A stretch of DNA of 64,000 nucleotides from Amycolatopsis sp. EV170708-02-1 (GCF_022479115.1 NZ_CP092497.1:3100001-3164000); one strand, 5' to 3'. Shown: positions 48,061 through 56,623, counted from the first letter of the stretch. Translations and numbers: made by a program. The notes: generated by a model from the sequence alone, not told the origin.

Positions 48061-49065
48061 ATGCGGATCATGGGGCGCCGTCGCGCGCTGGTCGGGGTTC
48101 TTGCCGGTTCTCTCCTTCTCGCCGGATGCAACGCCGGTCCCGGGCAGGTCGGTGCCGCGGTGATCATCGAGGGCAAGACCGTCTCGGTGGATCGCGTGCA
48201 GCAGCTGATCGACAAGGCCGTCCGCGAGCACCCGTACGGGCAGCAGCTCGCCAGTGAGCACAAGCTCGACCTCGTCGGCCGCGAGATCGTCCGCCAGGAG
48301 ATCCTGCACGACCTCACCGAGCGCGCCGCTCAGCGGGAAGGCGTCCGGGTCGACGAGTCCCTGGTCGTGAACGCGCTGCAGAACGACCCGCTGGCCAAGC
48401 CGATGGAGGCCAACCCGCAGAACGACCCCGCCCTGAGCGTCCAGCAGCTCGTGGCGCGGGTGCGGGACCACCGCGAATCCCTGGTCGACGCGGCGCTGCA
48501 GACCCAGCTCGCGATGAAGTACCTGGACAAGCTCACCGTCACTTTCGATTTCAGCTCGGTCTCCTCGACCGACGCCACCGGTTCCGACGCGGACAAGCTG
48601 CGCGACCAGGCGATCGAGAAGGCCAAGAAGTTCGCCGCGTCGCCGAACGCGGCCGCCGAGCTGATCGCGCAGGACCAGCAGACCGCCGACACGCAGGCGG
48701 GCACCGGCCAGAAGCTGCCGGCGATGCAGTCGCCCGCGACCGCGGCGACCGTCCTGTTCGGTCTCGAACCCAACACCGTCGCCGCTTTCCAGCCGACACC
48801 GCAGCAGCCGCTGTGGGTCGTCGTCGTGGTGCGCGAGCGGACCGCCGACAAGCCCGTCGCGTCGGATCAGGCCGCGCAGCCGACCGCTCAGCAGCTGGCA
48901 GGAGTGGGTATCCGGCTCCTTCAGCCGTACCTCGACCAGGTCGACCTCAAGGTGAACCCGCGCTACGGCGTGTGGGATGTTGTGGGCATGGACCTCGCGC
49001 CCAACGAAGCTTCGAAGAAGGGCATCGTGCTGCCTGTGCACGGTGCCGCGCCGCGAAACCCGTGA
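48061..49065 (+). CDS. SurA N-terminal-domain lipoprotein
   Basis: This 334-residue exported lipoprotein has signal peptide and lipobox in VGVLAGSLLLAGCNAG. The mature part starts AVIIEGKTVSVDRVQQLIDK, the SurA-N chaperone-like fold seen in PpiC/SurA proteins, and continues helical (LTERAAQREGVRVDESLVVN). No parvulin PPIase domain follows; the C-terminal part has PLWVVVVVRERTADK. A chaperone role for exported proteins is inferred. ATG 48061 is preceded by GTG in frame. Its stop overlaps the mazG start by four bases (GTGA), so both are co-translated. Confidence 0.85.
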   Translation: MRIMGRRRALVGVLAGSLLLAGCNAGPGQVGAAVIIEGKTVSVDRVQQLIDKAVREHPYGQQLASEHKLDLVGREIVRQEILHDLTERAAQREGVRVDESLVVNALQNDPLAKPMEANPQNDPALSVQQLVARVRDHRESLVDAALQTQLAMKYLDKLTVTFDFSSVSSTDATGSDADKLRDQAIEKAKKFAASPNAAAELIAQDQQTADTQAGTGQKLPAMQSPATAATVLFGLEPNTVAAFQPTPQQPLWVVVVVRERTADKPVASDQAAQPTAQQLAGVGIRLLQPYLDQVDLKVNPRYGVWDVVGMDLAPNEASKKGIVLPVHGAAPRNP

Positions 49066-49985
49066 CTGCTGCCGTCGTCGTGATCGCCCGCGGGGCGACA
49101 CTGCCCGCCGCGGCACTCCCGATCCTGCGAAGCAGCGCCGCCGTGTACGCGGCTTCCGATGTCGATCCCGAGGTCTTCGGGGTGCCCGCGCTCGGTGACA
49201 CGCAGGTGCGCGACCTCGTGCTCATCGCGGGTTCGCGCCGGGAAGCCAAGGCCGTGGCGCTGATCAGGTCGGGTGCGCGGGTGATCGAAGCGCCCGTTCC
49301 GCCGCTGGTCGAGGCCGCCGAGGTGATGGACCGCCTCCGTTCGCCGGGCGGGTGTCCGTGGGACGCCGTGCAGACCCACGAGTCGCTGCGCCAGTACCTG
49401 GTCGAGGAGACCTACGAGCTGCTCGACGCGATCGAGGAGGGCGACCGGGCCGCTTTGCGCGAGGAGCTCGGCGACGTCCTGCTCCAGGTGCTGTTCCACG
49501 CACGCGTCGCCGTCGAGGACGCGGCCGATCCGTTCGGGATCGACGAGGTCGCGTCCGATCTGGTCGCGAAACTCGTCGGACGTCATCCGCATGTCTTCGC
49601 CGACGCTCCCCGGGTCGAGACCGTCGGCGACCAGAATCTCAAGTGGGAAGAACTGAAGCAGGCCGAGAAGAGCCGTCAGTCCATTGTGGACGGCGTCGCG
49701 CTCGGGCAGCCCGCCGTGGCGCTGGCCGGGAAGCTCGGTCAGCGCAGCGGCCGGGCCGGGATCCCGCTCGACCTGTTCCCCGACGGCGCCGAGGCGGCGG
49801 CCCAGCTGTTCCGGGTGGCCGCGACCGCGCGCCGGGCGGGGATCGATCCCGAAGGTGAGCTCCGCGCCGTCGCGAAGCGGTTCGCGAGCGACATTCGGGA
49901 CGCCGAACAGGCCGCCCGGGACGCCGGTCTGGAACCGGCGACGCTGGAGGCCGACGGCTGGCGCAAGTTCTGGCCGAGTTCCTGA
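49062..49985 (+). CDS. mazG: Nucleoside triphosphate pyrophosphohydrolase
   Basis: This 307-residue MazG hydrolyses NTPs, including damaged ones, to NMP and PPi. An N-terminal domain of about 85 residues (VTAAVVVIARGATLPAAALP) precedes the catalytic core AAEVMDRLRSPGGCPWDAVQ, then ESLRQYLVEETYELLDAIEE, then LREELGDVLLQVLFHARVAV, which carries the EExxE and ExxD metal ligands. The N-terminal extension is typical of actinobacterial enzymes. It starts at GTG 49062 and follows the SurA-like gene as in Rv1020-Rv1021 order with mfd. Confidence 0.95.
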   Translation: MTAAVVVIARGATLPAAALPILRSSAAVYAASDVDPEVFGVPALGDTQVRDLVLIAGSRREAKAVALIRSGARVIEAPVPPLVEAAEVMDRLRSPGGCPWDAVQTHESLRQYLVEETYELLDAIEEGDRAALREELGDVLLQVLFHARVAVEDAADPFGIDEVASDLVAKLVGRHPHVFADAPRVETVGDQNLKWEELKQAEKSRQSIVDGVALGQPAVALAGKLGQRSGRAGIPLDLFPDGAEAAAQLFRVAATARRAGIDPEGELRAVAKRFASDIRDAEQAARDAGLEPATLEADGWRKFWPSS

Positions 49986-50013
49986 AGCTCGCCGCGATAG
50001 GACTCCGGCGGGC

Positions 50014-50065
50014 GTCGCGAAGCCACTTTCGAGACGCCTGATGTCCCGAAGGCGGCTTTCGCGGC
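50014..50065. terminator. Imperfect hairpin after mazG
   Basis: GTCGCGAAGCCACTTTCGAG (50014-50033) pairs imperfectly with the stretch 50043-50065 that includes GAAGGCGGCTTTCGCGG. It lies 29 bases after the mazG stop and before the ECF sigma gene, so it is a candidate terminator. Confidence 0.5.
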
Positions 50066-50089
50066 ATCGCGATCGGCATCTTGTGATGC

Positions 50090-50116
50090 GGAACACAATC
50101 GGGTGAGAACCGTTTC
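50090..50116 (+). promoter_or_regulatory. Possible ECF-type promoter upstream of the sigma gene
   Basis: GGAACA at 50090-50095 and CGTTTC at 50111-50116 are separated by 15 bases, similar to the GGAAC/CGTC layout of ECF promoters. It lies 16-25 bp before the sigma factor start. Autoregulation is inferred; the spacing is slightly short. Confidence 0.4.
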
Positions 50117-50131
50117 GGTGATCTCGGCGTC

Positions 50132-50683
50132 TTGCCGGATGTGAAGGGAACGGAACCGGACGAAGAGCAGCTCGTCCGCCGCACCGCCAAGGGCGACCGT
50201 GCGGCGTTCGAGGAGCTCTACCGTCGCACGTCGCCGTGGCTGGCCGTGCGCCTGCGCCGTCGCTGCGCCGACGAACAGATCGTCGCCGAGGTGATGCAGG
50301 AGACCTACCTCGCGGTCTGGCGTGCGGCGGGCGCGTTCGCCGGTTCGGCCGTCGGCGGGAGCGCCGTGGGCTGGCTGTGGACGATCGCCGCGAGGCGGCT
50401 GGTCGACGCCTTCCGCCGCCGGGCGAAGTTCGCGCAACCGCTGCCGGTCGCGGAAACGGCCGTTTCACCCGCGGCCGAGGACGAGGCGCTGGCCGGTGCG
50501 GTCGGTGACCACGTCGGTGACGCGCTGCGACGGCTCGCTCCCGAACTCCGGCAGGTCCTGCAGGCCATGGTGCTCGACGGGCTGACCGTCCGCGAGACCG
50601 CGGTCCTGCTCGGCGTGCCGGAAGGAACCGTCAAAACCCGCGCCAGGCGGGCTCGGATCGCGATGCGGGAGGCGCTGTCGTGA
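50132..50683 (+). CDS. ECF-family RNA polymerase sigma factor
   Basis: This 183-residue sigma factor has region 2 (RAAFEELYRRTSPWLAVRLR, then VAEVMQETYLAVWRAAGAFA with the -10-binding helix) and region 4 (LRQVLQAMVLDGLTVRETAV, then LLGVPEGTVKTRARRARIAM as HTH). There is no extra C-terminal domain. The start is TTG 50132 or GTG 50141; neither has a good ribosome-binding site. Its stop overlaps the start of the zinc-finger gene by four bases. It presumably drives this five-gene operon, with the zinc-finger protein as its anti-sigma factor. Confidence 0.93.
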   Translation: MPDVKGTEPDEEQLVRRTAKGDRAAFEELYRRTSPWLAVRLRRRCADEQIVAEVMQETYLAVWRAAGAFAGSAVGGSAVGWLWTIAARRLVDAFRRRAKFAQPLPVAETAVSPAAEDEALAGAVGDHVGDALRRLAPELRQVLQAMVLDGLTVRETAVLLGVPEGTVKTRARRARIAMREALS

Positions 50684-51495
50684 ACAAGGAACACGTGTCC
50701 GAACAGCTCCTCGCCGGTTACGTCCTCGGCGACGACGGCTTGGCCGGTGACGAGGTCTGGGCGGTCGAAGCCCATCTCGAATCGTGCGCGGAATGCCGGG
50801 GGAGGCTGGCCGCGGTCAGCCTGCCGTCGGTGTCGGCGCTGGTGGACGACGTCTGGGCCGGGCTGGGGCCGAAACTCGCCGAAGCGGGGCCGAGTCCGCT
50901 GCGGAGGCGGTGGACCGGACGGCTGCACACCTGGGTGACACCGGTGATGCTGCCGTGGCTGGTGATGATCCTCCTGATCCCGGCGATCGGGCTGCTGCTG
51001 GACGCGGTCGGGTTCACCGGGAGCAAGGGCTACTCGTTCGTCCAGCTGTTCTCACCGGTACTGCCCGTGCTCGGGGTGGCGGTGTCGTGGGCGAAGGGGC
51101 TCGATCCCGCGTACGAACTCGTCACTTCGACACCGAGGGCAGGGCTCTACCTGCTGCTCCGCCGGACGACGGCGGTCCTCGCCGTCGTCTTGCCGATCCA
51201 GGGCCTTTCGAGCTGGCTCGGCGGTGGTGGTTTCGGGCTCGGTCTCCTGCCGAGCCTGGCCTTCACCACCGGGACGCTCGCGCTCGGCGGGCTGATCGGG
51301 GTGGTGCGGGCGGCCTATGTCCTCGCCGGGGTCTGGATGGCGGTGATCCTGGCGCCCGCGGTGGCTTCGCAAGGGCGTGCCACCGCGCTCGAACCCCGCC
51401 TGCTCCCGGTGTGGGGCGCGATCTTCGCGGTGACCGCGGTCGTGGTGGTGCTCCGGCGGAGCGTCTTCGGCCTGCTCACCGGATCCGAACGATGA
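50680..51495 (+). CDS. Zinc-finger (zf-HC2) membrane protein, probable anti-sigma factor
   Basis: This 271-residue protein has an N-terminal anti-sigma zinc-binding motif, VEAHLESCAECRGRL (HxxxCxxC, about 31-42), then about six membrane segments (TPVMLPWLVMILLIPAIGLL, then FGLGLLPSLAFTTGTLALGG and on). Usual anti-sigma factors have one membrane helix and an extracellular sensor; here the sensor would be within or between helices. ATG overlaps the sigma gene and its end overlaps the frame of the next gene, so the order of synthesis is coupled. The ligand is unknown. Confidence 0.88.
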   Translation: MNKEHVSEQLLAGYVLGDDGLAGDEVWAVEAHLESCAECRGRLAAVSLPSVSALVDDVWAGLGPKLAEAGPSPLRRRWTGRLHTWVTPVMLPWLVMILLIPAIGLLLDAVGFTGSKGYSFVQLFSPVLPVLGVAVSWAKGLDPAYELVTSTPRAGLYLLLRRTTAVLAVVLPIQGLSSWLGGGGFGLGLLPSLAFTTGTLALGGLIGVVRAAYVLAGVWMAVILAPAVASQGRATALEPRLLPVWGAIFAVTAVVVVLRRSVFGLLTGSER

Positions 51496-51512
51496 ACGAA
51501 GGGGAGAACATG

Positions 51513-52316
51513 ATGCGTGCTGTCGGGGCCGCGGAGGTCGCACCGACGACCTACGCGTGGCAGATCAAGGCGGAGGGACTGAAGGTCCGGGTCGGCAAAC
51601 GCAAGTTCGCCGTGAACGGGCTCGATCTGGACCTTGGCACGGGGGTGCACGGTCTGCTCGGCCCGAACGGGGCCGGGAAGACCACGCTGATCCGGGCACT
51701 GGCGACGGTGCTCCGGCCGGCGGGGGGAGGGCTGGCGCTGCTCGGTGAATCCGTCGGGGGGTTCACCGATCAGCGCCGCCTGCGCCGCCGTATCGGCTAT
51801 CTGCCGCAGAATTTCGGTTTCTACAAGCGATTCACCGTCCGGGAGTTCGTCGAATACATCGCCTGGCTCAAGGAGATGTCCAAACAGGACATCCCGGCGG
51901 CGGTGCAGCGGTCGATCGAACGCGTCGGCCTCGCCGATCGCGCCGACGACCGGATGAAGACCTTGTCCGGCGGAATGGTGCGACGGGTCGGGATCGCGCA
52001 GGCGATCGTGAACGATCCGGACATCCTCCTGCTGGACGAGCCGACCGCCGGACTCGACCCGGCGCAGCGAGTGCGGTTCCGGGAGCTTCTTCAGGAAATC
52101 GGCCGCGATGCCTGCGTCGTCGTCTCGACGCATCTCGTCGAGGACGTCGCGACGGCCTGCACCGACGTCGTGCTGTTCGAAAACGGGAAGCTCGTCTTCC
52201 AGGGCACGCCGGACGAACTGGCCGCGGCCGGGAGCGAGGAGCACGTCGGCGACAGCCCGATCGAGCGTGGCTACTCGGCGCTGCTGGGGCACGAGCCGGG
52301 GAGGGGGAACTGGTGA
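51513..52316 (+). CDS. ABC transporter ATP-binding protein of the ECF-linked operon
   Basis: About 267 residues. Walker A is VHGLLGPNGAGKTTLIRALA, the Q-loop RIGYLPQNFGFYKRFTVREF, the signature KTLSGGMVRRVGIAQAIV, and Walker B DILLLDEPTAGLDPAQRVRF. It is of the BcrA/CcmA-like exporter type. I prefer ATG 51513 because GGGGAG lies six bases before it; earlier in-frame ATGs at 51492 and 51510 are possible. It ends four bases into the next gene, which encodes the membrane partner. Confidence 0.94.
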   Translation: MRAVGAAEVAPTTYAWQIKAEGLKVRVGKRKFAVNGLDLDLGTGVHGLLGPNGAGKTTLIRALATVLRPAGGGLALLGESVGGFTDQRRLRRRIGYLPQNFGFYKRFTVREFVEYIAWLKEMSKQDIPAAVQRSIERVGLADRADDRMKTLSGGMVRRVGIAQAIVNDPDILLLDEPTAGLDPAQRVRFRELLQEIGRDACVVVSTHLVEDVATACTDVVLFENGKLVFQGTPDELAAAGSEEHVGDSPIERGYSALLGHEPGRGNW

Positions 52317-53686
52317 ACACACGCGTCCTGCGGACCGAAGTCCGCCGTTCCATCGCCCCTTGGGCCACGCTGGCGATCCTCGTCGTCGCGTTCGGCTTCC
52401 TCTATTCGTTCAGCGGCCCGTGGACGAGGGCGCCACTCGCCTGGGACGAGCAATGGACGCATGCCGCGGAGTGGAGCCGGTTCCTGCTGGTGTTCCTGTG
52501 GCCGATCGCGATCGGTGCCGGTGTCATCCAAGGTATGCGCGACAGCCGCTCCGGCACGGTCGAACTCATGACCACCATGCCGCGGCCCGGCTGGCAGCGT
52601 GCCGCGAAACTCGCCGGCGCGCTCGGTGGCCTCCTGGTGCTGGGCTATCTGCTGATCTTCGCCGTCGGCGCCGTCCAGGCCGCCTTCAACGGCGGGTTCT
52701 TCACCTTCGGCTGGCTGCCGATCGTCGTGGTCGGTGTGCTCGGGATGCTGGCGGGCGCCTGGATCGGGCTCGGGATCGGCCGGTTGCTGCCGCATCCGCT
52801 GACCGCGCCCGCGGTGGCCGTCGCCGCTTTCGTGGCCGTGCTCCTGTTCCAGTTCGCCGGAGCGGAGGGCAGCGCGCTGGCCGGGATCGTGCCGTTCCGG
52901 GTCTCCTTGCTCTCTCCCGCGATGGACACCGTCCGGGATCCGTTCAGCACCACCGCGGGCTGGATGGATATCGGGCAGGGCGTCTGGCTGGCCGGGCTGG
53001 CGGCGACCGGGTTCCTTCTGCTGGCAGCACGCTCCAAGCGGGCGAAGGGACTAGCCGTCGTCCCCGCGCTGGTGGCGGCCGTGATCGCCTTGCCCGTTCT
53101 TCCCGGCACCACGGCCGAAGCCGAGGTCGCCGACCCGGCCGCGACGGAGATGGTCTGCGACGGCCCGGTCTGTGTCCCCCGCGTGCTCGACGCCGAACTG
53201 CCCCGTCTCGCCGGGCCGGGCAAGGAAGCGTTACGGCTGTTGGGAACCTTGCCGGACGCGCCGGTCAAGGTCGCGGTACTGGACCGGCGGCTGGGCTACG
53301 ACGAGGTGCCGCCGCGTGCCGCCGACACCGTCTCCGTGGACCTGGTGGATTGGTCCATCCGTTCGGTCCTGAATTCGGACGACCTGACGCGGACACTGGT
53401 CGCCGGTTCCGGGACGCCGTCCTGTTACAGCCTCAATGGCGTCAATAGGTCCTTTTTGGACGAACTCACCGCGCGGTCGATCTCGTCGAGCTGGTTCCTC
53501 GGTGAGTGGAAGGTGTCCGGGGCTTCCTGGCTGAGCGAAGAGACGAAGGCCGAGGTCGCCCGGAAGTGGGAGACCTTCCGTGCCCTTCCGCCCGATGTGC
53601 AGCGAGAGCGGATCATCGCGCAGCGGCAGGCGGGGCTGACCTGCCAGGGCAACCAGCTCGACATCCTGCTCGGAGGGGCCCGATGA
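52313..53686 (+). CDS. ABC transporter membrane protein with long extra-membrane C-terminal domain
   Basis: Of 457 residues, the first 255 hold about six membrane segments of an ABC-2-like permease (WATLAILVVAFGFLYSFSGP, then LGGLLVLGYLLIFAVGAVQA, then LAGLAATGFLLLAARSKRAK). After another helix ending LPVLPGTTAEAEVADPA come about 170 residues with two close cysteines (EMVCDGPVCVPRVLDAELPR) and later CYSLNGVN and LTCQGNQLD, so an extracellular disulfide-bonded domain is likely. The start overlaps the ATPase gene by four bases. The extra domain is not usual for permeases and may be a sensor or a substrate-handling part. Confidence 0.82.
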   Translation: MNTRVLRTEVRRSIAPWATLAILVVAFGFLYSFSGPWTRAPLAWDEQWTHAAEWSRFLLVFLWPIAIGAGVIQGMRDSRSGTVELMTTMPRPGWQRAAKLAGALGGLLVLGYLLIFAVGAVQAAFNGGFFTFGWLPIVVVGVLGMLAGAWIGLGIGRLLPHPLTAPAVAVAAFVAVLLFQFAGAEGSALAGIVPFRVSLLSPAMDTVRDPFSTTAGWMDIGQGVWLAGLAATGFLLLAARSKRAKGLAVVPALVAAVIALPVLPGTTAEAEVADPAATEMVCDGPVCVPRVLDAELPRLAGPGKEALRLLGTLPDAPVKVAVLDRRLGYDEVPPRAADTVSVDLVDWSIRSVLNSDDLTRTLVAGSGTPSCYSLNGVNRSFLDELTARSISSSWFLGEWKVSGASWLSEETKAEVARKWETFRALPPDVQRERIIAQRQAGLTCQGNQLDILLGGAR

Positions 53687-54255
53687 GATGGGCTGTGCTG
53701 TACGCCCGCTCCCGTGCCGTGCCCGCGTCCTTGGCGGGGCTTGTGGTGAGCATGTCCGTGATCTGGTTCGTGGCGCGGGACCGCTGGTCGGAGATCCCGG
53801 TCTCCCTGGCGCTCCTGGTGGCGATCGCGGTGACCGCCATCGGCCTCAGCGGGCAGGACACCGACCTCGACCGGACCGCCGCGATCCGCTGGGCGCCTCG
53901 CCGCGTCCTGCATCTCCTGCTGATCGGCGGCCTCGGTGCCGGTGCCGCGCTGCTGCCGCGGCTGTGGGAGGCGGAGCAGGTCCCGGTGGAGGTCATCGTG
54001 CGGAACGCGAGCGGGCTGCTCGGTCTCGCCGGGATCGCCGCGGTGCTGTTCGGTGGGGCCTTCGGGTGGACGTTGCCGCTGCTCGGGTTCGCGGTCGCGT
54101 TCGTGGTCACGGTGACCACGTCGAGCACCGACGGCGCGCACCTGATGGTCACCTGGCTCTTCCAGCCCACCGGTGTCGCCGAAGCCACGTGGACCGCGGT
54201 GGTGCTCGCCGTGGCGGGCCTCGGGAGCTACGCGGTCTTCGGTAACCGCCGCTGA
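53683..54255 (+). CDS. Membrane protein of the ECF-linked operon, function unknown
   Basis: This 190-residue polytopic protein has about five to six hydrophobic segments (ASLAGLVVSMSVIWFVARDR, then VSLALLVAIAVTAIGLSGQD, then GLLGLAGIAAVLFGGAFGWT). It is not a recognisable permease family, but position as the last gene of the coupled operon suggests a second membrane subunit. Its ATG overlaps the previous stop (ATGA). The operon ends with a long hairpin eight bases downstream. Confidence 0.78.
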   Translation: MRWAVLYARSRAVPASLAGLVVSMSVIWFVARDRWSEIPVSLALLVAIAVTAIGLSGQDTDLDRTAAIRWAPRRVLHLLLIGGLGAGAALLPRLWEAEQVPVEVIVRNASGLLGLAGIAAVLFGGAFGWTLPLLGFAVAFVVTVTTSSTDGAHLMVTWLFQPTGVAEATWTAVVLAVAGLGSYAVFGNRR

Positions 54256-54258
54256 AGT

Positions 54259-54311
54259 GTCATGAAAGGGTCGTTCCTGACGTTCTCCGTCAGGAACGAC
54301 CCTTTCACGAC
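54259..54311. terminator. Long terminator hairpin, 24-bp arms
   Basis: Arms 54259-54282 and 54288-54311 match over 24 bp with one mismatch around TTCTC; the right arm starts CGTCAGGAACGACCCTTTCA. It ends the ECF-ABC operon and faces the convergent PPOX gene, so it is probably bidirectional. Confidence 0.85.
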
Positions 54312-54319
54312 ATCCGAGG

Positions 54320-54730
54320 TCAGACGTTCCGGTTGTGCGGAACGAGATCGAGCGGGTCGTGATCCGGGTCGTCGACACCGAGACTGATGATCCGTGACGG
54401 GTGGATCCGGATCACCGCGCCGTCGAAATGCCCGTCGGCCGTGCGGGCGCCGGTGAGCGCCTCGGCCCGGCCGCGGATCTCGAGGCAGCGGATCCTCGGC
54501 GGGTCCTGTGAAGGCATGTCGTCCACCACGAACGCGGCCTGCCCGTTGGCGGCCACGTTCCGGAACTTCTTGCTCTTCGCCAGTTCGTAGCCGGTGATGT
54601 CGATCGTCTTGGTCTCGGTGTTGTAGGCGTAGCCGACGGGGCTGACCTGCAGCGTGCCGTCCGGCTGCGCCGTCGCGAGCCGTCCGAGCCCTTGGGTGGC
54701 GAGGTAGTCGAGTTCCGCTTCACTGAACAT
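54320..54730 (-). CDS. PPOX-class F420-dependent oxidoreductase (FDOR-B-like)
   Basis: This 136-residue split-barrel flavin/F420 protein starts MFSEAELDYLATQGLGRLAT and has AQPDGTLQVSPVGYAYNTET, AKSKKFRNVAANGQAAFVVD and CLEIRGRAEALTGARTADGH, which match the PPOX-class F420-dependent family. By family it reduces a substrate using F420H2, or binds F420 or a similar cofactor. The substrate is unknown. It is one of three luciferase/PPOX-type redox genes in the window, consistent with an F420-producing organism. Confidence 0.88.
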   Translation of the reverse strand: MFSEAELDYLATQGLGRLATAQPDGTLQVSPVGYAYNTETKTIDITGYELAKSKKFRNVAANGQAAFVVDDMPSQDPPRIRCLEIRGRAEALTGARTADGHFDGAVIRIHPSRIISLGVDDPDHDPLDLVPHNRNV

Positions 54731-54913
54731 GGGCCCAGTGTGCGATCTCCACTTAACTGGAGGTCAAGAGAGCAGGGTCTCGCCCGGAAACCGCCTTCGC
54801 GCAGGTGGCGCCGACTGGCCCGAAGGCAGACCTTGATCGGACGAGGTGTTCGGAAGCTTTCCCAGGTCAGCGCGACCTTGCCGGTGTGCACTGCGGATTC
54901 GCTTTACTCTAAG

Positions 54914-54930
54914 TCGGCTTCGTAAGCCGA
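54914..54930. promoter_or_regulatory. Palindrome upstream of a transglycosylase-like gene
   Basis: TCGGCTT-CGT-AAGCCGA is a perfect 7-3-7 inverted repeat, 41 bp before the GTG at 54972. It could be an operator or an RNA hairpin in the 5' leader. Nothing else is seen in the 241-bp gap upstream of that gene. Confidence 0.45.
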
Positions 54931-54971
54931 ATGGGTCATCGCCCGGAAGTGTGGCGAAGTAACCTGTCCGG

Positions 54972-55676
54972 GTGGCCGAAACCGCCCAGAGCACCGACGC
55001 CCCGGAGCATCCAGCGCGCCCTCTGCCGCCGTACGTCCCCCGGCTCGCCTTCGCGGGCGGGCTCGTGCTCACGGGCGTGGTGCTGATCATGACGGTCGGG
55101 GTGAACCGGCCGGCCGGGGAAGAACCGCCTCCGGCGCCTCAGCCCCAGCCCGCGCTCGCGGTTCCCGACCAGAAGCCGCAGCCGGGGGTGGCGACGCCGC
55201 GTGCCGGTCTCGCCGCGCCACCCGACCGGCCCACCGTTTCCGACGCGGCCGAATTGGAGACCTGGGCGAAACGGGTGGCCGCGAAGACCCGGCTCTCCGT
55301 CACCGATCTGTCCGCATACGGCCGGGCGGAGATGTGGCTCCGGCGGCAGAAACCGGGCTGCCATCTCTCATGGGCGACCCTCGCCGGCATCTCCCACGTC
55401 GAGACGGCGCAGGGCAGGCCCGGCCCGATCACGCTCGCGCCCGAGATCTGGGCCAAGCACTCCGCCCGGGCCAGGAGCGACGGCAAACAGCCGGATCCGA
55501 AGGACCTCGACGACGCCGCCTTCGCCACCGCCCGCTACCTGTGCGCCGCCGGCGACGACGTCGCCACCCCGGACGGCTGGTGGAAGTCCATGCGGGTCTT
55601 CAATCCCGCGGTGCCCTACGTCCAGGAAGTGTTCAGCGCGGCCGACACCTACGCGGACGCCAGCGTCGCGCCCTGA
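54972..55676 (+). CDS. Lytic-transglycosylase-like membrane protein, shortened domain
   Basis: This 234-residue protein has a short cytoplasmic start, one transmembrane helix (LAFAGGLVLTGVVLIMTVGV, about 25-44) and a proline-rich linker. A compressed MltB-like domain follows: LRRQKPGCHLSWATLAGISH and then VETAQGRPGPITLAPEIWAK with Glu at the catalytic position, and AAFATARYLCAAGDDVATPD. It parallels the protein at 60902-62062 (QPGCHIDWALIASIGRIES) but lacks its GPTQFIPSTW insert. Peptidoglycan cleavage is possible but not certain. It starts at GTG 54972. Confidence 0.78.
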   Translation: MAETAQSTDAPEHPARPLPPYVPRLAFAGGLVLTGVVLIMTVGVNRPAGEEPPPAPQPQPALAVPDQKPQPGVATPRAGLAAPPDRPTVSDAAELETWAKRVAAKTRLSVTDLSAYGRAEMWLRRQKPGCHLSWATLAGISHVETAQGRPGPITLAPEIWAKHSARARSDGKQPDPKDLDDAAFATARYLCAAGDDVATPDGWWKSMRVFNPAVPYVQEVFSAADTYADASVAP

Positions 55677-56557
55677 TCTTCGAGCACCAGATCGAAGTTG
55701 AGCGCGGCCGCCATCCGGTAGGCGTCGCCCGCCGCGACGACGAGCTGTGCCATCGGATCGACGACGTTCCCCGCCGCCCAGACACCGTCCACGTTCGTGC
55801 GGCCCTGCGCGTCCACCGCGATCGAGCCGCTTTCGGTACGAGCGCAGCCGACCTGCGCGAGCAGCCGGTCGTGCGGGACGAACTTCGGCCCGACGAACAC
55901 GACGTCGCGTTCGACGAATTCGCCGTCGACGAGCCGGACACCGGTCAGCCGGTCGTTTTCGACGGCGAGCTCGGCCACCTCCCCGTCGACGATCCGGATG
56001 CCCAGCCCGGTCAGTTTCGCCCGGTCCTCGGCCGAGAGCCGCTGGGTATGCGTGAAGAAGGTCAGGTCCTTGCTCCACTGCCAGACGATCAGGGCCTGGT
56101 GGACCGACTTGTCGGACGTGGCGAGCACGCCGAACCGCTGATCGCGCACCTCCCAGCCGTGGCAGTACGGGCAGTGCAGCACGTCGGCGCCGAAGCGCTC
56201 AGCGACGCCGGGGACGTTCGGCAGCTCGTCGGCCAGCCCGGTGGTCACCACGATCCGGCGGCCGTTGACGACCCGCCCGCTCGCGAGTTCCACCGCCCTG
56301 TCGTGCCGCAGCCGGTGGACGACGTCGTCGATGATCTCGACGCCGTACGCGCGGACTTCGTCACGGCCTATCTCCAGTAGCTCTTTGGGCGGGATGCCGT
56401 CCCTGGTCAGGAAACCGTGCGAGTGCGCGGCGGGCGCGTTGCGCGGGGTGCCGCCGTCGATCACGGCCACCTTGCGCCGCGCCCTGCCCAGCACCAAGGC
56501 CGCGCTGAGGCCCGCGACGCCACCACCGATGATCACCACGTCGAATTCTTCGTTCAT
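55649..56557 (-). CDS. NAD(P)/FAD-dependent oxidoreductase, thioredoxin-reductase-like
   Basis: About 302 residues. The FAD loop is DVVIIGGGVAGLSAALVLGR near the N-terminus, and the redox site ADVLHCPYCHGWEVRDQRFG holds CPYC, with the second FAD motif DGVWAAGNVVDPMAQLVVAA. This is the group that includes DepH- and GliT-type disulfide reductases and thioredoxin-reductase-like enzymes. ATG 56557 was taken because the FAD motif starts a few residues later. It is divergent from an XRE-cupin regulator and shares its operators. It overlaps the preceding convergent gene by 28 bp. Confidence 0.9.
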   Translation of the reverse strand: MNEEFDVVIIGGGVAGLSAALVLGRARRKVAVIDGGTPRNAPAAHSHGFLTRDGIPPKELLEIGRDEVRAYGVEIIDDVVHRLRHDRAVELASGRVVNGRRIVVTTGLADELPNVPGVAERFGADVLHCPYCHGWEVRDQRFGVLATSDKSVHQALIVWQWSKDLTFFTHTQRLSAEDRAKLTGLGIRIVDGEVAELAVENDRLTGVRLVDGEFVERDVVFVGPKFVPHDRLLAQVGCARTESGSIAVDAQGRTNVDGVWAAGNVVDPMAQLVVAAGDAYRMAAALNFDLVLEDQGATLASA

Positions 56558-56586
56558 GGTCCCGAGCATCCGGATCTCTTCGAAAG

Positions 56587-56616
56587 TTGGCAAAGTTCAT
56601 TGCCGATTTGGCAAAC
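56587..56616. promoter_or_regulatory. Operators between the flavoprotein and XRE-cupin genes
   Basis: TTGGCAAA occurs twice (56587-56594, 56608-56615) as direct repeats 21 bp apart, two helical turns, and GGCAA-AGTTCA-TTGCC (56589-56604) is an inverted repeat. They sit in the 66-bp divergent space. Binding by the XRE regulator is inferred. Confidence 0.65.
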
Positions 56617-56623
56617 TGGGGGC

